DNA of 64,000 bases, taken from contig JANBPK010000867.1 of the NCBI GenBank assembly GCA_027579435.1, positions 1 through 64,000 of the forward strand, given 5' to 3'. Below, in pieces: positions 55,612 through 64,000 of the stretch. The notes under the pieces were generated by a model. That model searched no databases. It was not told the DNA's origin and was given only the letters and a program-made list of their open reading frames with translations. Origin of the DNA: Candolleomyces eurysporus (lineage: Eukaryota > Basidiomycota > Agaricomycetes > Agaricales > Psathyrellaceae). Positions within the stretch are counted from its first letter, which is position 1, and each line of letters starts with the position of its first letter. Both the position numbers and the translations under genes were made by a program.

Positions 55612-57066
55612 AGTTCGGCAACTCTAGCATCTCCGTCAAAAAGAGCAATGCGAATTAACATTGCCTCGGTCCTCAGGCTAGCGCTGCTATTAAAACGACC
55701 CACTCTCCTGGATCTCGCTCGAAGGATACAGCAGATAGAGCACTGAGGAAAAGGCCACCTTGTCCCCCCCTACCTGGGTCGCCCGCCCCAATTAATATGA
55801 AGATCGCAACTTCACCTCGGCAGGCGCCGCCGCCTACGCTTGCGAGAAGCTTGGAGAGGACTGTGTCGTTTGTGAATTTGAGGTAAAGAACGGATTTTAT
55901 TGGGTTCTGAGCAGCCAGTGCCGCCTTTGTCCATCCTGGTCTTGTCGGTGCAGCCAGTCGGTCAGGTCGGCTTGTTCATGGCCCCGCTCATATCCCGAGT
56001 TTGGGAGTCGTCCCTTGACCTACCAGCGCTGCTCGGACCCAACCCACTTCGATCCCATCGAGTCCTCTTGCTTCGCTGCCTGCGTTGGTCATACCAGTTC
56101 CTCCTGGATCTCGCACAACTAAGTCGTCGGTCAGGAGTCTTCATCCGATTCCTGCTTCGATATCGATGTCGGGCAGGACTATGACTTTGAGTATGAGGTT
56201 GAGGAGTATTGAGTATTCAGACGTCGTTGGTGTTCGCTGACTCAGTTGTTGTCGACAACGGGAGATGGTGGTGGGGTAATAGCGATGGAGAGGTCTGTGG
56301 TTCAGATTCCATCTTCGCCGAGTTATATTCCTTTGAAGAGTAACGCCTCCTCAACTGCTCCTAGGACAGCTGCACTACAGGGACAGCATCGGGCTCGACT
56401 CAGGAGAGAGCAAGGCTCACCCAGCATGGACCGTCGACTTGTGCTAATGTGAAAGTTGCTGGCCCCTTCCCTGCCCTCCTCCCCCAGTGACTTTGAGTTC
56501 GAGTTTCGGTGCAGTGATNGGGAGGAAGTCGGAGGTTCAGGATTTAGAGAAGGTCGTCGGCTGCCTACCTATCGACCACGATCTTGAATTCGAGTTTGAG
56601 CTGATTGAGAATGCTGCAGGGTCTGGGTCTCGGGCTTTGGCGTCTACTGCTGGTGATTGTGGTTGTACACGGACTGTCGATAGACCAGCGGACGTGTANG
56701 GGGGGTAATACAAACGCAAGCGGGGGGCAGTGTTGGTGTAGGGAATTATTTGAAGGGTGCCGGGTAGAGGCTCGGTAGGAGGATACTAGTAGACACGATT
56801 TGGGGGCGCTGCGAAGGGCCCTGATGTAGGGCCAGGGAGGCTGGAAGATGCATCGTCGGCGAACAGGCCAGTGGTTCGGATGATAGACTACTCATTACGG
56901 TGTTTGATCACGCCGCCCTTGGATAGAGGCCTCTGAAAAAAAATCTGATGCACCACGTTTTCCTTGACTATGGCCGGGAGGCCTCACAGTATAGTAGATA
57001 GGATAGCAAAATTACGATAATTGCGACGATATGCAAACGCAAACAGTATAACGATTGTCCTGCCAT
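55612..57066 (-). pseudogene. MEM: membrane/secreted protein, copy with its start
   Basis: The ATG at 57066 opens MAGQSLYCLRLHIVAIIVI and LLSYLLYC, a signal anchor, followed by a possible donor (GTGAGG). Downstream on minus come GPFAAPPNRV-like coding, TVRVQPQSPAVDAKARDP, VDGPCWVSLALS-like coding, the VVQDPGGTG region, and a CSEPN block. The 3' half (membrane segments) is deleted at the junction with the NACHT fragment near 55610. Ns lie at 56519 and 56699. It confirms that MEM is transcribed on minus, away from the LRR gene. Family unknown. Confidence 0.4.
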
Positions 57067-57204
57067 TGCGTTTGAGAGCGAATGTTGCTGAAACGAGATG
57101 ATGTATCAAGTTGCGAGAGAGTGCAAAGAAGAGAGAGCGAGCGAGTCCAAGCTCGAGTTCGCCTAGATTCCAGCAGTGAAGGAGAGGCTGGTCGTGGACC
57201 GTAT

Positions 57205-57280
57205 TTGGATGCCGGTTTAACGGAACCGGGGACGAGGCGTGTGGGAAAATCGGCAGGAACAGCGTCTCTTCCAAATGGCC
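57205..57280. promoter_or_regulatory. Divergent LRR/MEM promoter cassette
   Basis: CCGTATTTGGATGCCGGTTTAACGG, ACCGGGGACGAGGCGTGTGG, AAAATCGGCAGGAACAGCGT. It lies between the MEM ATG (57066, minus) and the LRR ATG (57281, plus), so a bidirectional role is plausible. Confidence 0.5.
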
Positions 57281-58675
57281 ATGATTGCACCGTCTCTTCT
57301 CGAGGCTCCTGAGATGCAAGACCAAGTCTATCATCTCTCGTCTCTGCAAACTCGGTATGAAGAATACGAAAACTTGCCTCAAAAGCGTCAGACGGTGCTC
57401 TCCGCTGCTGCTTCCTGCTAGATCACCTTCGTCCTCTCCAGTCTTTATGAGCGTTGGAACAGGGCCGGGAGAAATAAAAAGAGGGTCGACCTGGGGGGGT
57501 TTATAACAGTTCAAACCATATGTGAGGTCATGCTCGGTGAGCTACGATGTTTTCATCCATTCCATCTTCTTTCATGAATCTTGAATAGGGAGAATCACTC
57601 GACCGCGGGGATGGTGAAATGCTTACATCTCAAGTCATGGCTCGTAAAGCCAACCATGCACACCTCCCACAGCTAAGCGGAGGATGCGCTCAACAATAGT
57701 CACACTCTTCAACCCGGACTGTGTAAAGTCCCAGGCGAGGAAATGGTTCGAGAATTGCTATATAAACTGTGTTCATACTCTGATCTCCACTCTTACCGAC
57801 GTTAGACAGTACCACTTCAAATGGGATGAATCAACTAACTAACACGCTAGATTCCTTCGAATTCCATTGTCACCATCGAGCTCTCACAACCCACATCGAC
57901 ATCTGCCTGAGCCTGGGGGACCCAACCCAAAGGCTGGTCGACATCCGCCTTGATAAATTCTCGGTGTTCTTACACAACCTCAAAGACACCCTAATCTTGC
58001 TTTCGATCCAGATGACGCCCAGCTCCAAGAACCTCGACCGTTCAAATTTCTTCCGATACCCAGGTACCTTCTCCCAACTATGTGCTATATCCCCCACCAT
58101 CCCCAATGACGGAGCCCAACTCTCCTCAAGCCCATTGACACACCGTTACAGCTGGTCCATCCAGAAACACGCTCAAGTCATAATCCCTCAAGCCACGCGG
58201 TACGCTGTCCAATCCGAACGCGTCACTCAAACGAGTAAATTGGATCCAAACGCCTTTCATCCATTCGGGCTTGGACGACAGCTGGTGGGGTGGTGGCCTT
58301 CCGGGGCGACAAGATGCAGCGGTGGCCCGGCGTTCTTAACCGCCAGTGGGAGTCGGTTGGCGCAGTAGGTGCTGGTGCCCGTGAGGAATTTGGAGATGCG
58401 CATCGACGTGTTGAGTCCCCTCTTTCTTAGTTCAATGGCGAGGAGGTTGTCCAGGCTGCAGAATTTGGGGTTAGAGCTTGTGGATAGGACGCAGATGTCG
58501 GGGCATGCTCGGGATTTGGTGCGTCATTCTTTATTGGTATGCGCAAGGACCCTTGGGCATGACCATGTCTGCTTCCCGTTTAGCATCGATCCGTTCAAGA
58601 TCTCAATGGGCTCGGGTTTGCCAGAGGCAGTTGGGATCTTGGGCTCTTGGTCGTGTGCTGATAGATCTTGGATAG
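57281..58675 (+). pseudogene. LRR-family gene, long copy
   Basis: The second exon keeps VKSQARKWFENCYINCVHTL without the four-base loss. A deletion just after WDESTN removes the VFMLFLQ segment (GAATCAACTAACTAACACGCTAGATTCC). Then come VDIRLDKFSVFLHNLKDTLI, FLSSMARRLSRLQNLGLELV, and a last exon SIDPFKISMGSGLPEAVG ending at 58675. Frame changes near 57880 and 58150 break it. Confidence 0.5.
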
Positions 58676-59249
58676 CCCCGTTTGAGGAGATGCTCGTGCC
58701 CCGTGTCACCGAGCTCGATTCCACTGAAGAATTCACGCCTTGATCGTGCGGCACGCGTTGCAAAAATACTCATCTTCCAACAAGGACGGGCCAGGCACGC
58801 TCGGAGACGACTCATCAAGAGTCAAGATACGCGATTCATAATATTTAGGACCCTCTCATTCACTGCTCGGATCTACACGAACCTAATACCTCTCGCTCGC
58901 TCTCTCCCTCCTTATCTTCCCCTACCGCAACTTGTCCCCCTGGCTTGATCCAAACAGCTGTATTTTTATTTGTTAACTTTTCGCTCTTGAACCATGCATA
59001 TCTAGGGTAATCGATGATTACTGTACTATTGGCATATCATAGCATTTTGTTGTGGTTTTCGGAAGTCTACTAAGCTGTCCTGTACTTGTATCCTCTAGTC
59101 TTGAATCTGTAATAGGATAATGATATAACAACAGAACGATGGAGGGTGGAGCGATAGAAGAGAGAAGATAGGTATTCATGATCAGTGAGGTGTTTGGATT
59201 CGCGTCTTAAGGCCATGGCCGATCGTAGTTCCCCACATCCTGGCACGTA
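58676..59249. repeat. LRR 3' flank and conserved array tail
   Basis: Flank (GCTCGTGCCCCGTGTCACCG) followed by the tail (AACCATGCATATCTAGGGTA, GATGGAGGGTGGAGCGATAG). Confidence 0.55.
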
Positions 59250-61495
59250 CTAGAAGTCAGCGAGGTATTCTTCCCTCGACTCCGTGAAGCCCTCCTGGTG
59301 ATATCTTTCCTTCCACTTATCAAAATAGGATTTCACGATAACTGCCAACTTGCACTCGTGGAGTTCATCCTGGAGAGGAAACAAAAATTAGTTTGATATT
59401 CCAATGAAAAGAAATGTCCATACATTAAGGTGTTTGATAGTATCAGATGTAAAGCGCGCCAATTCATGCCAGACCTGAGGGTCGACATAACCTCTCTCAA
59501 TGTGGGATGAGAGTCTTTCGTCGATTCTTCCCCATCCGTTATTGCGGGTGAAATCGATAAGTCGAAGATCGTCGACATATGTGGTTTGGTCGCCACAGTA
59601 GTAAACCAGGGCTGTAAGGATCGAAGAGAAGCTCCCTGATCGAAAAAGAGATATCAGAGACTTGGTCAGGACCGTCAGGGTGGATCTCGGTGACTCACGT
59701 TCATCCAAGAAAGCTTCATATTGAAGTAACTTCTGAAGACAAGACCCTACCAAGTACTGGCGAACCCGCCTTTCCGAAACAAATAAGTGCTGAGCGCGAA
59801 ACTCGCTGTCCAAAAACTCAAAGAATGACAGGTGGTAGAACTTCATCTCCTCCCGCACCTCGACCCATGCTGGGCTTTGGCAAACGAAGACAAGTGAGTG
59901 CAGGTCGGAAAAAAGGACTTGATGACCTCCCTCTTCAAGGCTGATGATTTCATCGAAAGCGCGAGTGCTATATTGGGCTCCTGCGAGAAAGTCAGAATTC
60001 ATCTGGTGAGCCCGGATAAGTAGGAGAAAATCTCGTCCTCGATTGGTGTCGACTGCCTCGTACAGCTCCTTTGCGTTGGAAAGAATGTTCCTATAAAGGA
60101 TATCGAGGAGCTCCAATGGCCGAGTTTGTTGACCACCTTCGGGAGTCCAGTTGATGATTGTCCTGAGTCTATCCACTGGGGAGCCGCGGCGCTCTGATAC
60201 GTATTTGACCACCGTTGCAGCATACACAAACTGTCCCGAGGCTGCTGCCACGAGCTTCTCGATGTCTTCCTCCGTGGGCCATTGAGGAGACTGTGCTCGG
60301 CGATCGCGGCTTCGGCTGCCGATCCCACGAAGTCTAGTCCAAAGATAGCGGCGAATATCACCCGTGGCATCGTACATGTCGCTGAGCTTGATGTGGTATG
60401 CGAGTCGGTAGAGGTAGCCTTCCGGGTCGCTGTCCAGCGCGGTGCGGATCGCCCACTCCGGTCTGCTGGCGATGAATATCCGGAATGGCAGATCATTATT
60501 GAGGAGACAATGTTTGATAGCGGATAACAGTTCGTCTTGGTTGTCTTCCCCGGAGCACTCGTCAAGGCCATCGATCAGGATGGCATGCGGGAAGGAATCG
60601 CTGTCCAGCTCCCCGCTCGCACAGACGCGTTTGAAGGGGGCGACCACGAGCGTGTCCATCTGAATTTCGATTTTTTTCGTGAAGATGAGTGAGTTGTCCT
60701 CAACGGCTTTCCCAATGGCATCACGGAGGGCAGGATTGTGTAGGCCTAGCTGGCAAGCGATAGTCGGTACGATGCGGGACAAGTTGTTTCGAGTTGGGTC
60801 TCCTGCGGAGAAGAAGAATGCTGAGCCAAGGGTGTTGGAATGTGAGCACCTTTCCGCGACCGTCTGCTGTAGCGCCGATTTCCCCGCTCCTGCTGCGCCA
60901 GTCATACACAGCAAACGTTGGGGGGCTCCACGATCTTGGATCCAATCCACGAGTTCCTTGGTAACTTCGACACGAGTGTCTTCATCGCACTTCGGTGCAT
61001 CGAATCGGGCGCGGGAATCGTGGAGAGCGTTAGAAGCTACGTGATCCAGCAGCTTATCCCAGCCTATCAAGGTCATGGTTTAGCCTGTCGCCGAGGAAGG
61101 TACTGAAAAGATCTCCACATACCATTCATCCGGGTCACCTGGGTATTATAGACGTTCTGGGATGAATTAACGCGCATTTTATCGACCCTAAAGTTCTGCG
61201 CATGCGGGAACATCGACATGGTTGAGGTGTGTTCTGCGGGTGGTGTGCGCGCATTGGACGGGCCCATGTCGGGAAAGGAAGGTGTCGGAGCCTCAAGTGC
61301 GCTGACCAGGGCCGCCTTGGCCACTCTCAATCCCTGGGGTTTTTCTATCAGCATTGAGGGACTTGCATTGTCCAGAGAGCGCTGGGCTGTTGGTAGACTG
61401 CGAGCGATCGGTAGCTTGTCCCTGCAACGCCGTTTGGAGGAGGAGAGCGGAGCATCACTATCAACGACGGACTCGACGCCTCTTTTAGAGGACAT
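59250..61495 (-). CDS. NACHT NTPase, NLR-like (array copy 11)
   Basis: Exons on minus are 61495-61123, 61063-59699, 59635-59424 and 59369-59250, giving 689 aa, all in frame. Start MSSKRGVESVVDSD, with a basic SSSKRRCRDK cluster. MFPHAQNFRVDKMRVNSSQN has His in place of the usual Asn. Walker A GAAGAGKS, Walker B ILIDGLDEC and ASRPE are intact. It shares with copy 1 FFEFLDSEF, an ERES junction and an intron 2 without stops; here intron 2 is 63 bp, so retention would add 21 residues. In exon 4 the conserved ADIVKS is AVIVKS. The tail is TESREEYLADF. Confidence 0.88.
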
Positions 61496-61606
61496 ACAGG
61501 TGACTACGGAGATGAAGGTTGGAAGAAGACGTTGGACCCCAACACAGCACTTGATATGAGGCGTTAACGAGGCACAGCACTCCCGCGCTCGGACCAATCT
61601 TGCAGC

Positions 61607-61680
61607 TGGCGCGTATCTAGACGCCGGCCTCAAATCCGAATTTGGAATGCGGCAAGAACGACTCACGACGTGCATGTCAT
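61607..61680. promoter_or_regulatory. Divergent promoter cassette (NACHT copy 11 / OMT)
   Basis: GGCGCGTATCTAGACGCCGG, CTCAAATCCGAATTTGGAAT and GCGGCAAGAACGACTCACGA. Confidence 0.5.
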
Positions 61681-61689
61681 TGATTTTTC

Positions 61690-62290
61690 CAGTCACCAAG
61701 CCCCTCGCTATCGCATGTTTCACACTCAAGGGTCTTACCAGAGCTGCTGGAGGTGTATTTGTTCCGGGGTACGTTTTCACTCCACGTTTCATGATTGGGA
61801 AGGATTTGACGAGATTGAACTGGACTATTCAGTGCGCGATTTCTTCACGCTTGACCCAGCAAAGGATGCGGCTGTATTTTTCCTCTGTCTCGTCTCCTAT
61901 GACTGGCCTGACAACTACACATGCGTATGCGGACGATCTCACATCGGAGAGTGCGCTGGACAATACCAAAGGGGCGCAGAGAATTTTGGCTCGAGCGCTG
62001 TCACTGGCCAACTTGGGTAAAGCGAATGATAATGTGCAATGGATAGACCTTACAGTACGTTCTCCGTCTATTCCCTTCCTTCTTCCCTACTCCTTTCTTT
62101 TCACCATCTCTTTTCGGCAACCATTTTCGCCACCCCATGCGATTATCTTGCTGACTGGATTGTATTAGATAAACTTCATGTTTGACTCTCGAGAATGTAC
62201 GCTTCGGGATATTGTAGCTTTGGTTCCAGAAAAGAACCCGTTCCGTCATCCTCTTCGTCCTCAGAACATCCTCCGCACCTGCCAATCACC
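61690..62290 (+). pseudogene. O-methyltransferase, 3' half, broken
   Basis: The segment reads DYSVRDFFTLDPAKDAAVFF, LVSYDWPDNYTC, then in another frame DDLTSESALDNTKGAQRIL and SLANLGKANDNVQWIDLT. An intron (about 62055-62168) and NFMFDSRECTLRDIVALV follow. The catalytic His of HDW is Tyr (YDW). About 60 bp between WPDNY and AYADDL are deleted, changing frame. Confidence 0.55.
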
Positions 62291-62299
62291 CCTTGTCAG

Positions 62300-62545
62300 T
62301 CGGCTTTATTAAGTTTTTCAGCAGTTCTCACTAGCTCCAATTCTGGTAAATCTACCCTGACTGCTCCTCGTACCTTCGGATCGTGCACGTTCAAGGAGAA
62401 GGAGAAGGAGAAGGGAAAGGGAAAGGAAGGCGGCAGCAGCAAGTCTAAAAAGGATCGGCGCTACGACGGAGATGATGAAATCGTGCCATTCTCGACAGGT
62501 TCAAGATGTCAATGTCCATCGTTTGGATCCTGAACAAATTTGACG
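62300..62545 (-). pseudogene. MEM 3' fragment
   Basis: On minus only the last segment remains: the GRFTRIGASE C-terminus, a Lys/Glu-coding GAAGGAGAAGG repeat, and part of the preceding exon. It is joined near 62545 to an internal LRR fragment. Confidence 0.35.
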
Positions 62546-62860
62546 AAGTCAACTCTCCTTAGAGCCCACACCGCCCAACAGGTTTGTAGAGAAACACGCT
62601 ATGAGGTTGAAGTCGTTATCGATAAGGACGACAGGTATGCTGAACATTCCAAACATCTGTGGCCTCACTGCTTGCGCGACCACTCTGGGCCTCAAATCCA
62701 TCATGTTGGTGGACCGATTGTCAGACTTGACGGATGCTTATGCTGTCTCCATGTAGCCTTCATTCTNAATCACCAGTGTTAGTGGGCTGGTTCAGTACGT
62801 GTCGATGATGCCGTCGAGGAGTTTAGAGATGCGTCTAATAGTACAACAATTATCACTTGT
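62546..62860 (+). pseudogene. LRR-family gene, internal fragment
   Basis: Pieces correspond to the middle of the gene, around AHSTTIKSMALVDKALDW and PAFYYPVVVGW of the 33 kb copy (here GGCCTCAAATCCATCATGTT and CACCAGTGTTAGTGGGCTGG). N at 62767. No start or 3' exons. Confidence 0.4.
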
Positions 62861-62997
62861 CATGGATTTGCGTTTGAGAGCGAATGTTGCCGAATCGAAA
62901 TGAGGTATAAAGTTGAGAGAGAGTGCAAAGAAGAGAGAGCGAGAGAGCTCAAGCTCGAGTTCGTCCAGATCCAGCAGTGAAGGAGAGGCTGGTCAAT

Positions 62998-63085
62998 GTG
63001 TATGGACGCCAGTTTATGTACTAGGAGGACGAGTGGTGTGGGAAAATCGGCAAGGACAGCGTCTCTTCTTCCAAGCAACCAATGC
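62998..63085 (+). promoter_or_regulatory. LRR promoter cassette
   Basis: GTATGGACGCCAGTTTATGT, GAGGACGAGTGGTGTGGGAA and AATCGGCAAGGACAGCGTCT. Confidence 0.4.
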
Positions 63086-64000
63086 ATGGCCATGATTGCA
63101 CCCTCAAGCGCCGTCTCTTCTCGAGGCTCCTGAAATGCAAGACCAAGTCCGTTTCGACTCTCGTCGCTGCAAAATCAGCTTGAAGAATCCGAAAACTTGC
63201 TTCAAAAGCGTCAGGTGGCGCTCTCCGCTGCTACTCGCGCTAAATCACCTTCGTCCTCCCCGGTCTTTATGAGCGTTGGAACAGGGCCAGGAGAGATGAA
63301 AGAGGGTCAGCTTGAGAAGGGGTTATAAAATTTTAAACCATCTCTGAGGTCATGCTCGGTGAGCTACGATGTCTTCATCCATTCCATCTTCTTTTATGAA
63401 CCTTGAATAGGGAGAATCAGTCGATCGCGGGAATGGTGAAATGCCTTCATATCAAGCCATGGCTCGTAATGCCAACCATGCACACCTACCAGAGCTGAAC
63501 GGAGGATGCGCTCAACAATAGTCACACTCTTCAACCCGGACTATGTAGAGTCCCAGGAAAAGGTTCGAGAATCGCTATATCAACCGTGTTCATACTCTGA
63601 TCTCCACTCTTACCGACGTTAGACAGTACTCCTTCAAATGNGATGAATCGGTCAACCAACACGCCAGAGTGCGTTCATGTTGTTTCTCCAACCGNCGTCA
63701 CATNCATGCCCCCTTCGAATCGCTCAATTCCGTCGTCACCATCANGCTCTCTCACATCACCCACATCGACATCTGCCTGAGCCCGGGTGACACAACCCAA
63801 AGGCCAGTCCACATCCGCCTTGATGAATTCTCGGTGTTCTTACACAACCTCAACGACACCCTAATCTCGCTTCCGAAACAAACGACGCCCCAGCTCCGAG
63901 AACCTCGAGCGTTCAAAATTCTTCCGATACCTAGGCACCTGTCCCCCACTTACGCGTTATATTCCTCACCATCCCCTTCGACGGAGCCCAACTCTCCTCA
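63086..64000 (+). pseudogene. LRR-family gene, runs off the window
   Basis: 5' exon, intron ending CCTTGAATAG, exon with MARNANHAHLPELNG, the CCCAGGAAAAGG variant with the four-base loss, intron ending CTTACCGACGTTAG, WDESVNQHARV, then VHIRLDEFSVFLHNLNDTL up to the window end. Ns at 63641, 63695, 63703 and 63744. It is closest to the copy at 44.3 kb. A further NACHT gene on minus is expected beyond 64000. Confidence 0.5.

Noticed and set aside
1..64000. Bacterial STAND/Avs-type defence island
   Set aside because: The P-loop NTPases resemble STAND proteins, but spliceosomal introns, the chromovirus and the Agaricomycete-type linker make this fungal nuclear DNA.
1..64000. CRISPR array, tRNA or rRNA genes
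   Set aside because: No regularly spaced short repeats, no cloverleaf-like segment with A and B boxes, and no rRNA signature were found by eye.

Overview
The window is nuclear DNA of a filamentous fungus, most likely an Agaricomycete (mushroom-forming basidiomycete). Genes are cut by many short GT-AG introns (about 45-105 bp). The NACHT proteins carry the linker typical of that class (ALHDS.ARFDAPKCDEDTRVEV, followed by a GAAGAGKS P-loop). The LTR element is a fungal chromovirus. Nothing is bacterial: there are no operons or ribosome binding sites.

Layout. Most of the window is a tandem array of one composite unit. On the minus strand lies a NACHT-domain NTPase of the fungal NLR/STAND type, with four exons and 679-714 aa. 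Head-to-head with it, on plus, is the 3' half of an O-methyltransferase (OMT). Tail-to-tail with that, on minus, is a degenerate membrane/secreted protein gene (called MEM here). Head-to-head with MEM, on plus, is a leucine-rich F-box-like gene (called LRR here). A conserved tail of about 250-500 bp then joins the LRR 3' end to the 3' end of the next NACHT gene. Eight NACHT genes have a complete open frame after splicing (stops at 1316, 5066, 11471, 17270, 23739, 27783, 34901 and 59250). One is disrupted (39704-41947). Four more are fragments (8810-9400, about 27000-27460, 52048-52428, 55288-55607). OMT, MEM and LRR copies all look broken, so NACHT appears to be the part of the unit kept intact. 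Two units differ in layout: around 7.6 kb an F-box/LRR pseudogene replaces OMT-MEM-LRR, and at 14.1-16.6 kb there is an unrelated island with an LTR-like segment.

Mobile DNA. A young Ty3/gypsy chromovirus (46227-51945) has identical-length 195 bp LTRs differing at one base, a GTAGA target duplication, and gag, protease, reverse transcriptase, RNase H, integrase and chromodomain. It sits in the conserved tail of the unit at 44-52 kb.

The most unusual locus is at 52763-55327. A six-exon gene encodes a Crinkler-like N-terminal domain, a probable PD-(D/E)XK-type nuclease domain and a protein kinase-like domain. It lies between two remnants of one NACHT gene, and its own 3' end is made of NACHT antisense sequence.

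How the parts may work together (inference). The NACHT repertoire looks like a set of intracellular receptors for non-self recognition or cell death. Variation is confined to a few short blocks in the C-terminal third, and there are no WD40/ANK/TPR repeats. A similar promoter cassette lies between NACHT and OMT and between MEM and LRR, which could put the whole array under common control. Several isolated N characters in the assembly are extra bases that break otherwise open frames, so some apparent frameshifts are assembly artefacts.
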